In this document: piece by piece, positions 1 through 8,794 of the stretch | Position numbering within the stretch: the stretch's first letter is position 1 | Layout of the letters: each line of letters starts with the position of its first letter | DNA from: Mumia sp050632745 | GTDB taxonomy: Bacteria > Actinomycetota > Actinomycetes > Propionibacteriales > Nocardioidaceae | Direction: 5' to 3' | NCBI RefSeq assembly: GCF_050632745.1 | Contig: NZ_JBODSD010000001.1 | Span: 372,001-436,000, forward strand | Length of the DNA stretch: 64,000 nucleotides | Program-made: the position numbers and the translations under genes | Notes under the pieces: model-generated | What the model was told of the DNA's origin: nothing | The model's database searches: none | Seen by the model: only the letters and a program-made list of their open reading frames with translations

Positions 1-1
1 C

Positions 2-1552
2 GACGTGACGCGACCCGAGACGCAGGCGCTCGTGCTCGCCCCGACCCGTGAGCTCGCGCTGCAGGTCTCCGAGGCGTTCGCCTCTTACGCCAAGCACCTC
101 CCCGGCCTCAACGTGGTCCCCGTCTACGGCGGTGCGGGCTACTCCGAGCAGCTCGCCGGGCTGCGCAAGGGCGCGCACGTCGTGGTCGGCACGCCGGGTC
201 GTGTCATCGACCACCTCGAGCGCGGCCGGCTCGACCTGACGACGATCTCGTACCTCGTGCTCGACGAGGCTGACGAGATGCTCAAGATGGGCTTCGCCGA
301 CGACGTCGAGCGGATCCTCCGCGACACGCCGACCAGCAAGCAGGTCGCCCTCTTCTCGGCCACCATGCCGTCGACGATCCGGCGCCTGGCCGACCAGTAC
401 CTCACCGATCCGATCGAGGTGAAGGTCCAGGCCAAGACGGTCACCGCCAAGAACGTGCGCCAGCGCTGGCTGCTGGTTCCGCACTTCCGCAAGCTCGACG
501 CGCTGAGCCGCTTCCTCGAGGTGGAGCCGCACGAGGGCGTCATCGTCTTCGTCCGCACCAAGCAGGCCACCGAGGAGCTCGCGGAGCAGCTGCGCGCGTT
601 CGGCCACACCGCGCAGGCGATCAACGGCGACCTGGTGCAGGCGCAACGCGAGCGCGCGGTCAACGCCCTCAAGAACGGGTCGCTGGACATCCTCGTCGCG
701 ACCGACGTCGCCGCCCGCGGCCTGGACGTCGACCGCGTGAGCCACGTCGTCAACTACGACATCCCGCACGATCCCGAGGCGTACGTCCACCGCATCGGCC
801 GCACGGGTCGCGCGGGCCGCAGCGGCGACGCCGTCCTGTTCGTCACGCCGCGCGAGCGCCGCCTCCTCGGTGTCATCGAGCGCACGACCGGCCAGCCGGT
901 CACCCCCATGGACATCCCGACCGCGGAGCAGGTCAACGCCCGCCGCGTCGAGCAGTTCGAGGGCGCGATCACCGACGCCCTGGCGACCAAGGATGTGCAC
1001 CTCTTCCGCGGGCTGGTCGGCAAGTACGCCGAGGCGACCGGTGTCGACCCTCTCGACGTGGCCGCCGCCCTTGCCGTCCGCGTCCACGACGGCCGGTCCT
1101 TCCTGCTCGACGCGAAGGACGACATCGTCGTGACCGAGCGCGACCGCGCTCGTGACCGTGGCGACCGTGGCGACCGCCCGGAGCGGCCGCAGCGCCCGAC
1201 CCCGGACGGCATGGCCGTCTACCGCCTCGCGGTCGGCAAGCGCCAGCGCGCCACCCCGAAGTCGATCATGGGCGCGCTCGCCAACGAGGGCGGCCTCGGA
1301 CGCTCCGACTTCGGCAACATCTCGATCCGGTTCGACCACTCGCTGGTCGAGCTGCCCGACCCGCTCCCGAGCGGCACCGAGGGCGCGCTCAGTCGCACCC
1401 GCATCGGCGGCGAGCTGATCCACCTCGAGCGCGACCGCGGTCCTCGCGGGCGCTCCGGCGGTGGGCCCCGACGCAGCGGCGGGCGTTCCTGGGACAACAG
1501 CTCCGGCAAGGGTCCGGTCCGCTCGGCTCGGGCGCCGCGGCGAAAGGGATAG
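2..1552 (+). CDS. DEAD-box ATP-dependent RNA helicase (5' end outside window)
   Basis: RNA helicase that unwinds RNA duplexes using ATP, probably in ribosome assembly or mRNA turnover. The visible 516 residues lack the Q motif and Walker A, so the gene starts before the window; the apparent GTG at 5 is internal. Seen in order: PTRELA (motif Ia), GG and TPGR (Ib), DEAD (II, about residue 87), SAT (III), and the second RecA domain ending in HRIGRTGRAGR (VI). After the core comes a DbpA-type RNA-binding domain (about residues 400-460, GALANEGGLGRSDFGNISI) and a short Arg/Gly-rich basic tail, the layout of the DeaD/CsdA class. The stop codon lies 3 bp before the next start, so the mannose-6-phosphate isomerase gene is probably cotranscribed. 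Family assignment is certain; the exact RNA target is unknown. Confidence 0.95.
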   Translation, partial: DVTRPETQALVLAPTRELALQVSEAFASYAKHLPGLNVVPVYGGAGYSEQLAGLRKGAHVVVGTPGRVIDHLERGRLDLTTISYLVLDEADEMLKMGFADDVERILRDTPTSKQVALFSATMPSTIRRLADQYLTDPIEVKVQAKTVTAKNVRQRWLLVPHFRKLDALSRFLEVEPHEGVIVFVRTKQATEELAEQLRAFGHTAQAINGDLVQAQRERAVNALKNGSLDILVATDVAARGLDVDRVSHVVNYDIPHDPEAYVHRIGRTGRAGRSGDAVLFVTPRERRLLGVIERTTGQPVTPMDIPTAEQVNARRVEQFEGAITDALATKDVHLFRGLVGKYAEATGVDPLDVAAALAVRVHDGRSFLLDAKDDIVVTERDRARDRGDRGDRPERPQRPTPDGMAVYRLAVGKRQRATPKSIMGALANEGGLGRSDFGNISIRFDHSLVELPDPLPSGTEGALSRTRIGGELIHLERDRGPRGRSGGGPRRSGGRSWDNSSGKGPVRSARAPRRKG

Positions 1553-1555
1553 GCG

Positions 1556-2701
1556 ATGCGCGTTCTCGAGACGGTCGTCCAGCCGTACGACTGGGGGTCC
1601 TCCACGGTTCTCCCGGCGATGCTGGGTGAGGAGCCGGACGGCAAGCCCTGGGCGGAGCTCTGGATGGGCACGCACCCGCTCGGCGAGTCGACGGTCCGCC
1701 TCGAGGACGGGACCACGGCGCCGCTCAGCGAGATCGCCGGCGGGACCCTGCCGTACCTGCTGAAGATCCTCGCCATCGCGAAGCCGCTCTCGCTCCAGGT
1801 CCACCCGGAGGCGGTCATGGCGGAGCGTGGCTTCGTCCGTGAGAACGAGCGCGGCGTCGCCCTCGGCGCTCCCCACCGGGTCTTCAAGGACCCGCACCAC
1901 AAGCCGGAGATGGTCTACGCGCTGACCCCGTTCGAGGGGCTGATCGCGTTCCGTCCGACGGCGGAGGTCTGGCACGTGCTCGAAGGCCTCGAGTCGCCCC
2001 TGGCGCGACGGCTGGACGAGGAGCTGCGCGCCGACCCCGGGTTCCCCGGCCTGGTCCGCATGGTCGGCCGGCTCCTCTCGCCGTGGATGGGCCCGACGCA
2101 GGACGAGCTCGAGGGCTTCGTCGCCGAGTGCCGGGAGAAGTACGCCACGGGCAAGGACCGCAGGCGCGCGTACGAGACCGTGGCCCAGCTGGCCGAGCAC
2201 CACCCCGGCGACCCGGGGCTGGTCGTCGCCGCGCTCCTCAATCGCATCCGCCTCGAGCCGGGTCAGGCCGCGTTCGTCGAGGTCGGGGTGCTGCACGCCT
2301 ACCTCAGCGGTACGTGCGTGGAGGTCATGGCGGGGTCCGACAACGTCCTGCGCGCCGGTCTGACCAGCAAGCACATCGAGCCCCAGGCGCTCGTGGACTG
2401 CGTGCGGATGGGCATGGCCGAGGCCCACGTCGTCACGCCGAAGGAGGAGGGCGGCGTCAGCGTCTTCGCTCCCGACGTGGACGAGTTCGCGCTGGCGGTG
2501 GCCAGCGTGGACGCGGCCTCGTCGACGGTGCTGCCGGGGACCGGCCCCCGCATCGTGCTGTGCGTCGACGGTGCCGTGCGCGTCGAGTCCGAGACGGGCT
2601 CGGTCGACCTCACCCCGGGTCGCTCCGCCTTCGCCGGTCGCGACGCGGGCCCCGTGCACGTGCACGGCACCGGCACGGTCGTGCAGGCCTTCACGCCGTA
2701 G
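1556..2701 (+). CDS. manA: Mannose-6-phosphate isomerase, class I
   Basis: Interconverts mannose-6-phosphate and fructose-6-phosphate, feeding GDP-mannose for glycans and phosphoinositol mannosides. The 381-residue protein has the type I cupin fold signatures: N-terminal YDWGSSTVLP and WAELWMGTHP, the zinc-ligand segment SLQVHPE (about residues 80-86), KPEMVYAL with the conserved Glu/His region, and a later HAYLSGTCVEVMA block with substrate-binding residues. Length is normal for the family. The start ATG at 1556 is 3 bp after the helicase stop, with purine-rich AAAGGGA just upstream inside the end of that gene, so the pair is likely one transcript. The convergent methyltransferase gene follows after only 3 bp. 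Assignment rests on motif recognition. Confidence 0.93.
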   Translation: MRVLETVVQPYDWGSSTVLPAMLGEEPDGKPWAELWMGTHPLGESTVRLEDGTTAPLSEIAGGTLPYLLKILAIAKPLSLQVHPEAVMAERGFVRENERGVALGAPHRVFKDPHHKPEMVYALTPFEGLIAFRPTAEVWHVLEGLESPLARRLDEELRADPGFPGLVRMVGRLLSPWMGPTQDELEGFVAECREKYATGKDRRRAYETVAQLAEHHPGDPGLVVAALLNRIRLEPGQAAFVEVGVLHAYLSGTCVEVMAGSDNVLRAGLTSKHIEPQALVDCVRMGMAEAHVVTPKEEGGVSVFAPDVDEFALAVASVDAASSTVLPGTGPRIVLCVDGAVRVESETGSVDLTPGRSAFAGRDAGPVHVHGTGTVVQAFTP

Positions 2702-2704
2702 CGG

Positions 2705-3574
2705 TCAGGAGCCCGCACCCTCCTCGAGGGAACGCGCCTCGAAGACCGTCGCGTCGTACAGGCGTCGCGAGACGCGGAGTCCGCGCCCGTGGTGGGTCTC
2801 GCGGCTCCAGCGCTCGACGACGTACGCCTCGTCGACACGGTCGGTGTCGTCCAGCACCACGACCGCCCCGTCGCGAAGACGGTCGGCGAGCGCGGGGAAC
2901 GCCGGGTAGCGCGCGTCGGCCGACGTGTTCCCCGGCGGACCGTCGACGAACAGGAGGTCGACCTCGGCGACGTCGGGGAGGGCCGCGAGGTCGAACCACG
3001 GCTGCGACCTCCGCGTCTCCCCTCGAGTCGGCACAAGAGGTGCGTCCACCACCTCCGCGCGACCGTCGAGCCCCCGCCGGCGCAGCTCCTCGCGCGTGGC
3101 GGCGGCGAACTCCGGGCTGGACTCCAACGCGATGACGCGGCCCTCGCCGCCGCGGTCGGCGAGCGCCGTGGCGAACCACACGGTCGAGCTGCCGGATCCG
3201 CACTCGAGGATCGTCGACACCTGCCCTGACCGGACGAGGTCGAGCATCACGATCATCGCCCACGGGTTCACCGCCCAGCCGCCGAGCTCCGGCAAGGTCG
3301 CGCCGTCGGGGGCCAGCCGGTCGTACGTCCGGCCCAGCTCGACCGTGGCGCTCGGGGTGCGCTGGGTCGCCGCGAGGGTGAGCGCGACACCGGTGCGCAC
3401 GGTCCACAGGTACACGGCGAGCCAGACGAGACCCGCGAGGAACGACGCGGACAGCGCGGCGACCGCTTGGGCCGCGTACCCGCTCACACCGACGACGACA
3501 CCGACGAGGGCGAGGGCTGCCGAGGTCGGCAGCGCGACGCGAGCGAGCGCAAGGGCACGACGCTTCCTCGTCAT
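2705..3574 (-). CDS. Membrane-anchored class I SAM-dependent methyltransferase
   Basis: Predicted 289-residue protein with two hydrophobic helices near the N-terminus (about residues 12-32 and 38-58), then a Rossmann methyltransferase domain. The SAM motif I is ILECGSGSSTVWFA, followed by the acidic loop VIALESSPEF and the strand-4 motif DLLFVDGPPG, which places it in the Methyltransf_24 group of O-methyltransferase-like enzymes. ATG at 3574 is chosen because it opens directly with a basic stretch and the membrane helices; extension upstream would run through the hairpin and into the cysN gene. Substrate unknown: the membrane hairpin suggests a lipid, glycan or cell-envelope target. It is convergent with manA and separated from cysN by a strong terminator hairpin, so it is probably transcribed alone. 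Confidence 0.75.
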   Translation of the reverse strand: MTRKRRALALARVALPTSAALALVGVVVGVSGYAAQAVAALSASFLAGLVWLAVYLWTVRTGVALTLAATQRTPSATVELGRTYDRLAPDGATLPELGGWAVNPWAMIVMLDLVRSGQVSTILECGSGSSTVWFATALADRGGEGRVIALESSPEFAAATREELRRRGLDGRAEVVDAPLVPTRGETRRSQPWFDLAALPDVAEVDLLFVDGPPGNTSADARYPAFPALADRLRDGAVVVLDDTDRVDEAYVVERWSRETHHGRGLRVSRRLYDATVFEARSLEEGAGS

Positions 3575-3682
3575 CCGGCCCCCGTCCCGACGTCTCGCAT
3601 CGTTCGCAGGTCTATCGCGCCGAGGGAGGGACCGCAACCGCGAGGGGACCGGTCTCCGGCCACCGGGTTGACCTCCTGACGC

Positions 3683-3719
3683 ACGAAGGCCCGCCGGGGA
3701 CTCCCCGGCGGGCCTTCGT
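3683..3719 (-). terminator. Intrinsic-type terminator hairpin after cysN
   Basis: A perfect 17-bp inverted repeat (arms 3683-3699 and 3703-3719, arms start ACGAAGGCCC) with a 3-nt loop lies 17 bp past the cysN stop codon. There is no clear T-tract, which is usual for terminators in very GC-rich actinobacteria. It separates the cysDN transcript from the methyltransferase gene. Confidence 0.8.
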
Positions 3720-3735
3720 ACGGCGGTGGTCGGCG

Positions 3736-5028
3736 TCAGCCGTTGATCATCCCCGCACCGACGGTGATGCCGGTGGCCTCGTCGACGAGGATGAAGGAGC
3801 CCGTGGTCCGGTTCTTCTCGTACGGGTCGACGAACAGGGGCGCCGTGGTCCGCAGCTTCACGCGCCCGATCTCGTTGAGGCCGAGCTCCTTGGTCTCCTG
3901 GTCGCGGTGGAGCGAGTTGATGTCCAGGCGGTACTGGATGTCCTTGACCAGGGCACGGGCGTTGCGCGTCGTGTGCTTGATCGCGAGCTTCTGGCGCGGG
4001 CGCAGCGGCTCGTTGGTCATCCAGCAGATCATCGCGTCGATGTCCTGCGTGGGCGTCGGGGCGTTCTGCGGGCGGCAGATCATGTCGCCGCGCGAGACGT
4101 CGAGGTCGTCGGCCAGACGGACCGTCACCGACATCGGAGGGAACGCCTCGGAGACGGCCTGGTCGAAGAGGTCGATCGCCGCGATGCGGGTCGTGAACCC
4201 GCTGGGGAGCACCTGGACCTCGTCGCCGGGCTTGAGCACGCCGCCGGCGACCTGGCCCGCGTAGCCGCGGTAGTCGTGGAACTCGTCCGACTTCGGACGC
4301 ACGACGTACTGCACCGGGAAGCGCGTGTCGACGAGGTCGCGGTCGGAGGAGACGTGGACGTTCTCGAGGTGGTGCAGCAGCGACGTGCCCTGGTACCACG
4401 GCATCTTGTCGCTGCGCTCGACCACGTTGTCGCCCTGGAGCGCCGAGATCGGGATGATCGTCAGGTCCGGGATGGTGAGCTTGGCGGCGAAGGTGTCGAA
4501 CTCGTCGCGGATCTTCTCGAAGACGGCCTTGTCGTAGTCGACGAGGTCCATCTTGTTGACCGCGAGCACGAGGTGCGGCACCCGCAGCAGCGAGAGGATC
4601 ACCGCGTGGCGACGGCTCTGCTCGGTCAGGCCCGTGCGGGCGTCGACGAGCACGAGGCCGAGGTCGGCGGTCGACGCGCCGGTCACCATGTTGCGCGTGT
4701 ACTGAACGTGGCCGGGCGTGTCGGCGATGATGAACTTGCGCCGCGGCGTCGCGAAGTAGCGGTAGGCGACGTCGATCGTGATGCCCTGCTCGCGCTCGGA
4801 CCGCAGCCCGTCGGTCAGCAGCGCCAGGTCGGTGTAGTCGTAGCCCTTGTCCTGCGAGGTGCGCTCGACGGCCTCGAGCTGGTCCTCGAAGATCGCCTTC
4901 GAGTCGAGCAGCAGACGGCCGATCAGCGTCGACTTGCCGTCGTCGACGGAGCCCGCGGTCGCGAAGCGCAGGAGGTCCATGCGCGGCGTGCCGGTCTCGG
5001 TGGTCGTCTCGGTGACGGTGGCGGCCAT
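3736..5028 (-). CDS. cysN: Sulfate adenylyltransferase subunit 1 (GTPase)
   Basis: GTP-hydrolysing regulatory subunit of ATP sulfurylase, which with CysD makes adenosine 5'-phosphosulfate from sulfate and ATP. The 430-residue protein shows the EF-Tu-like G domain: P-loop GSVDDGKSTL (about residues 26-35), DTPGH (about 103), NKMD (about 158), followed by two beta-barrel domains. Its length matches stand-alone CysN; there is no CysC domain fused at the C-terminus, consistent with a separate cysC gene at 7603-8760. The ATG overlaps the cysD stop (TGATG), indicating translational coupling. A hairpin at 3683-3719 ends the transcript. Confidence 0.96.
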   Translation of the reverse strand: MAATVTETTTETGTPRMDLLRFATAGSVDDGKSTLIGRLLLDSKAIFEDQLEAVERTSQDKGYDYTDLALLTDGLRSEREQGITIDVAYRYFATPRRKFIIADTPGHVQYTRNMVTGASTADLGLVLVDARTGLTEQSRRHAVILSLLRVPHLVLAVNKMDLVDYDKAVFEKIRDEFDTFAAKLTIPDLTIIPISALQGDNVVERSDKMPWYQGTSLLHHLENVHVSSDRDLVDTRFPVQYVVRPKSDEFHDYRGYAGQVAGGVLKPGDEVQVLPSGFTTRIAAIDLFDQAVSEAFPPMSVTVRLADDLDVSRGDMICRPQNAPTPTQDIDAMICWMTNEPLRPRQKLAIKHTTRNARALVKDIQYRLDINSLHRDQETKELGLNEIGRVKLRTTAPLFVDPYEKNRTTGSFILVDEATGITVGAGMING

Positions 5029-5939
5029 CAGAAGTAGCCCTCCTTCTTGCGGTCTTCCATCGCCGCCTCGCTGAACCGGTCGTCGCCGCGGGTCGCTCCG
5101 CGCTCGGTGACGCGGGCGATCGCGATCTCGTCGATGATCTCGCCGGTCGTCGCGGCAGCGGACTCCACGCAGCCGGTCAGCGTCATGTCGCCGACCGTGC
5201 GGAAGCGGACCAGCCGCTCCTCGGCGGACTCACCGCTCTTGAGCGTCAGGTGGTCGCCGGCCGACAGCAGCATGCCGTCGCGCTCGACCACCTCGCGCTT
5301 GTGGGCGAAGTAGATCGACGGGATCTCGATCTTCTCGCGGTGGATGTAGTGCCAGACGTCGAGCTCGGTCCAGTTGGACAGCGGGAAGATCCGCATGTGC
5401 TCGCCCTCGGCGATGCGGCCGTTGTAGAGGCTCCACAGCTCGGGACGCTGGTTCTTGGGGTCCCACTGGCCGAACTCGTCGCGGTGGGAGTAGACGCGCT
5501 CCTTGGCGCGGGCCTTCTCCTCGTCACGACGACCGCCGCCGAACGCCGCGGTGAAGCCGTTCTCCTCGATCGCGTTGAGGAGCGTGCCGATCTGGAGGCG
5601 GTTGCGGCTGGTCTTGCCGTCGTCGACGACGATGCCGTCGGCGATCGCCTGGTCGACCGAGGCGACGATCATCCGCAGCCCGAGGCGGTCGACCCAGTTG
5701 TCGCGGGTCTGCAGCACCTCGGGGAAGTCGAAGCCCGTGTCGACCTGCATCACCGGGAACGGGATGCGCGCCGGGTAGAACGCCTTCTCGGCGAGGCGGA
5801 GCATCACGATGGAGTCCTTGCCGCCCGAGAAGAGCAGCACCGGCCTCTCGAACTCCGCCGCCACCTCACGGAAGATGTGGATGGACTCGGCCTCCAGCTG
5901 GTCGAGCTGGCTGAGCCGGTAGTCGTGCATGGGGGTCAC
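5028..5939 (-). CDS. cysD: Sulfate adenylyltransferase subunit 2
   Basis: Catalytic subunit of ATP sulfurylase, an adenosine-nucleotide alpha hydrolase-fold enzyme. The 303-residue protein has the PP-loop LFSGGKDSIVMLRL (about residues 36-49), then MQVDTGFDFPE and the RRDEEKARAKER segment typical of CysD, and ends in the family-standard KKEGYF. GTG at 5939 is chosen because GGGAG lies 8 nt upstream; an internal ATG three codons later (5930, MHDYRLSQLDQLE) aligns better with the usual CysD N-terminus and is a real alternative. It is the first gene of cysDN, with a TAGGAT -10-like hexamer near 5994-5999 on this strand. Coupled to cysN by a 1-nt overlap. Confidence 0.96.
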   Translation of the reverse strand: MTPMHDYRLSQLDQLEAESIHIFREVAAEFERPVLLFSGGKDSIVMLRLAEKAFYPARIPFPVMQVDTGFDFPEVLQTRDNWVDRLGLRMIVASVDQAIADGIVVDDGKTSRNRLQIGTLLNAIEENGFTAAFGGGRRDEEKARAKERVYSHRDEFGQWDPKNQRPELWSLYNGRIAEGEHMRIFPLSNWTELDVWHYIHREKIEIPSIYFAHKREVVERDGMLLSAGDHLTLKSGESAEERLVRFRTVGDMTLTGCVESAAATTGEIIDEIAIARVTERGATRGDDRFSEAAMEDRKKEGYF

Positions 5940-5993
5940 CAGGGGTTCTCCCGTCGTTCCTTCGTGGTTCGGGTCGCGGAGCGAACGATCATC

Positions 5994-6653
5994 CTACCGA
6001 GCCTCCGTGGCGGCAGACGTCGCCGCCGCATCGTGGATGGCGGCCGTGCGGTCGCTATGGACGATACCGACGGCGAGCAAGAGCTGGCCCGCGAGGTAGG
6101 TCACCATCACCCAGACGTCGCCCGGCTCCGGCCGGGCCAGGCCTGCCAGGTCCAGGGCGATGAGGGTGTCGGAGAGCAGGAAGAGCGCGCCGCCGACACC
6201 GGCCGTCAGGCTCACCCCGAAGGCCGTCACCGCCGTCGCGGTGAGCAGCAGGGAGTAGACGACGATCGGGATCCGCAGGGCGGGCTCCTCCTCGCCCAGC
6301 GGTCCCCAGAGGGTGGCGATCGTCGCGCCCCACGCGACGACCCCGACGACGAGGGCCCACCACCGCTGCTTCAGACCGCCGAGGGCGCCGTGGCGGACGA
6401 ACCACGTCACGTAGCAGACGTGGGCGGCGCCGAAGCCCGCCATCCCGAGGACGAACAGGCCGTCGACCTCCAGCGCCACGTCGCCGACCCAGGAGAGCAG
6501 CAGCGCCGCGACCAGGAGGCGGGGGCCGTGCTGGCGGTACACCCACCAGGCCAGCGCAGGCATCAGCAGCGCCTTGGTCACCGAGGCTGCGATGCCGGCG
6601 TCGAGCGCCACGAGTGCGACGTGGACGACGCTCAGGACCAGGAACGCGATCAT
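5994..6653 (-). CDS. Lysoplasmalogenase/YhhN family membrane protein
   Basis: Predicted integral membrane protein of 219 residues with about seven to eight hydrophobic helices. The pattern (VTKALLMPALAWW, LLSWVGDVALEV, LFLLSDTLIALD) matches the YhhN/TMEM86 family, whose characterised members hydrolyse lysoplasmalogen or related lyso-ether lipids; the acidic residues in the GDVALE and SDTLIA segments correspond to conserved family positions. Start ATG at 6653 overlaps the stop of the TauE gene (ATGA), so it is the last gene of a coupled cysC-tauE-yhhN set. Why a lipid enzyme would ride with sulfate genes is unclear. Function is from family similarity only. Confidence 0.75.
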   Translation of the reverse strand: MIAFLVLSVVHVALVALDAGIAASVTKALLMPALAWWVYRQHGPRLLVAALLLSWVGDVALEVDGLFVLGMAGFGAAHVCYVTWFVRHGALGGLKQRWWALVVGVVAWGATIATLWGPLGEEEPALRIPIVVYSLLLTATAVTAFGVSLTAGVGGALFLLSDTLIALDLAGLARPEPGDVWVMVTYLAGQLLLAVGIVHSDRTAAIHDAAATSAATEAR

Positions 6654-7606
6654 CGGGCCTCCTCGCTCGCGCGGCGTGCGCGCTCGACGTCCTTCTTCTC
6701 CGCGAACAGGTCGACGCCCTCCGGGACGCCGATCCGGTTGCGGAGCAGAGCCCACGCGATCGGACCGAGGATCACCATGCCCGCGGCGATGAGGCCGACG
6801 GCGACCGGCTCGACGCCGAGGAGCGTCAGACCGGTCAGCGTGAGGACCACGACGATGCCGCGCCGGACGATGCCCTGCGGGACGCGGTTGGCGATGCGGG
6901 CGCCGAGGTAGGTGCCCGGCGTGCCGCCGAGGATCAGCGGGACCAGGACCTCGATGTCGACGCCCGTGACGATCACGTGGGTGATCGCGGCGGAGAGGAC
7001 CAGCGGCACGGCCTGGACGAGGTCGGTGCCGACGAGGCGGACGGCAGTGAGCGTCGGGTAGAGCAGCAGCAGCGACACCATGATCAGCGAGCCCGACCCG
7101 ACCGAGGTCACGCCGACGAGGAGACCGCCGACGGCGCCGACGAGGAACGTGGGCAGCGGGCGTACGGCGGGGTCGTCGGTCGTCATGGGGCGTCCGAGGC
7201 GGGCGGCACGGACGTTGAGGAACGAGCGGAGCGTGTACGTCGCTGCGGTGAGGATGAGCGCCCCGCCGATCGCCGTCTTGACGAACGCGGTCTGGTCGTC
7301 GGCACCGCCGATCGCCTCGATGATGAAGGCGCCGGCCGCCGCGGTCGGGATCGAGCCGAGCATGAGCCAGCCGGCGAGACGCCAGTTCGGGGAGCCCTCC
7401 CGCGCGTGCACGGCCGCGCCCACGGACTTGTTGACCGATGCCGCGACGAGGTCGTTGGCGACGGCGGCGGTGGGGTTGATCCCGAGGAAGATGAGCGCGG
7501 GCGTCATCAGGGCGCCGCCGCCCATGCCGGTCAGCCCGACGACGATGCCGACGCCGAAGCTGACCGCGAGGATCGACAGCGCGCCGAAGGTGAGGATCTC
7601 GCTCAT
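6650..7606 (-). CDS. TauE/SafE family anion permease (probable sulfate/sulfite transporter)
   Basis: Membrane permease of 318 residues with about eight transmembrane segments in two halves, each opening with a glycine-rich repeat (VVGLTGMGGGALMTPAL near residue 20; LLVGVTSVGSGSLIMVSL near residue 170), the hallmark of the TauE/SafE (DUF81) family that moves sulfite, sulfoacetate or similar organosulfur anions. Start ATG 7606 overlaps the cysC stop as ATGA; an earlier in-frame start (7618) would overlap cysC more. Position between sulfate-activation genes suggests import of sulfate or export of excess sulfite; in other actinobacteria TauE-like permeases occur beside cys genes. Substrate is inference. 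Confidence 0.85.
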   Translation of the reverse strand: MSEILTFGALSILAVSFGVGIVVGLTGMGGGALMTPALIFLGINPTAAVANDLVAASVNKSVGAAVHAREGSPNWRLAGWLMLGSIPTAAAGAFIIEAIGGADDQTAFVKTAIGGALILTAATYTLRSFLNVRAARLGRPMTTDDPAVRPLPTFLVGAVGGLLVGVTSVGSGSLIMVSLLLLYPTLTAVRLVGTDLVQAVPLVLSAAITHVIVTGVDIEVLVPLILGGTPGTYLGARIANRVPQGIVRRGIVVVLTLTGLTLLGVEPVAVGLIAAGMVILGPIAWALLRNRIGVPEGVDLFAEKKDVERARRASEEAR

Positions 7607-8760
7607 GCAGCGCTCCACAGGCCGGCCGCGACGAGCGCCCCGACGACCTCGTCGAGGACGTCCTGCACGGTCCGCCCGGTGGTGTCGACCGCGACCAGCG
7701 CGTCGTCAGGGACCTCGTACGGCGACGAGATGCCGGTGAACTCCGGGATCACGCCCGCGCGCGCCTTCGCGTACAGGCCTTTGCGGTCGCGCCGCTCGCA
7801 CTCCTCCAGCGGGGTGGCGACGTGGACCAGCGCGAAGGAGCCGCCGGCCTCCTCGACCATGGCGCGCACCTGCTTGCGGGTCGCGTCGAACGGGGCGATC
7901 GGCGAGCAGATGGCGATGCCGCGGTGGCGGGCGATCTCGGCCGCGATCCACCCGATGCGCGCGATGTTGGTCTCGCGGTCCTCCTTGGAGAAGCCGAGGC
8001 CCTTGCTCAGGTGGTGGCGGACGACGTCGCCGTCGAGGCTCGTGACCGTACGACGGCCGTCCTCGAGCACCAGGTCGTACAGGGCGCGCGCGATCGTCGA
8101 CTTGCCCGACCCGGAGAGCCCGGTGAAGAAGACGACGAGCCCGCGCTCGTCGAGCGGGGGCTGGTCCGCCGCGACGACGGCCGCCACGCGGTCGGTCGGC
8201 GTCCCGGTGCCCGCAACCGCGAGGACCTCGTCGGCGTAGGCCGCGAGGACGGCAGCGGCGAGGTCGGCGTCGTCGGCGGGGTCGGGACGGCGCGCGAGGG
8301 CGACGGCGACGACCGGCCGGTCGGGGAGCGCGGCGAGCGTCGCGCGGACGAGCGCGGGGACGGTGACGGTACGGCGCGGGTCGGGGCCGCTGCGGACGAG
8401 CAGGACGGCGTGGCGCCCCGTACGCTCCTCGGCGGCGGTGATCGCATCGACGTCCTCGGTGGTCAGCGGCTGCTCGACCAGGACCGCGATCGCGTCGGGG
8501 TGGGCCGCGCGGACCTCGGAGGGCGGAAGGTGCAGCCGACGGAAGGCGCCGTACGTCGGCTGGTCGAGGCCGTGGACCGTCCCGGACTCGGGGTCGTACG
8601 TCGCCAAGGGGAGGCCCTCGGGGTCGAGGAGCTCGACGGGGCCGCGGAGATCGTCCGGCACCGCGACGTCGAGACGGCGGTCCGCGGGCCAGGCGCCGAG
8701 CAGGACGAGCTCGAGGTCGGCGAGCTCGCGTGCGTCGGGGGTCCACTGGGCATCGCTCAC
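7603..8760 (-). CDS. cysC: Adenylyl-sulfate kinase with N-terminal degenerate ATP-sulfurylase-like domain
   Basis: Phosphorylates adenosine 5'-phosphosulfate to PAPS. The C-terminal half (about residues 205-385) is a complete APS kinase: Walker A TGLSGSGKST, LDGDVVRHHLSKGLGFS, RETNIARIGW, and KARAGVIPEFTGISSPYE. The first about 200 residues look like a shortened bacterial ATP sulfurylase (VELLDPEGLPLATY, PLTTEDV, LVRATLAALPDRPV, AVLAAYADEVL) but the catalytic RNPxHxxH and GRDHAG motifs are not visible, so this part is probably non-catalytic; true sulfurylase activity is supplied by CysDN. GTG at 8760 is the preferred start because the extra upstream codons cross the intergenic dyad. Coupled to the TauE gene by ATGA. 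The identification of the N-domain is inference from residual similarity. Confidence 0.88.
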   Translation of the reverse strand: MSDAQWTPDARELADLELVLLGAWPADRRLDVAVPDDLRGPVELLDPEGLPLATYDPESGTVHGLDQPTYGAFRRLHLPPSEVRAAHPDAIAVLVEQPLTTEDVDAITAAEERTGRHAVLLVRSGPDPRRTVTVPALVRATLAALPDRPVVAVALARRPDPADDADLAAAVLAAYADEVLAVAGTGTPTDRVAAVVAADQPPLDERGLVVFFTGLSGSGKSTIARALYDLVLEDGRRTVTSLDGDVVRHHLSKGLGFSKEDRETNIARIGWIAAEIARHRGIAICSPIAPFDATRKQVRAMVEEAGGSFALVHVATPLEECERRDRKGLYAKARAGVIPEFTGISSPYEVPDDALVAVDTTGRTVQDVLDEVVGALVAAGLWSAA

Positions 8761-8767
8761 GAAGGCG

Positions 8768-8794
8768 ATTGTTTCACGCGATATTGAGAACAAT
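8768..8794. promoter_or_regulatory. Candidate operator dyad between cysC and the XRE regulator
   Basis: An inverted repeat ATTGTT-N15-AACAAT (half-sites 8768-8773 and 8789-8794) sits in the 84-bp divergent region, immediately upstream of the cysC start. It is strikingly AT-rich for this chromosome. A second short dyad CTTGC/GCAAG lies at about 8819-8832. Either could bind the neighbouring XRE protein or a sulfur regulator; no binding data are implied. Confidence 0.4.
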
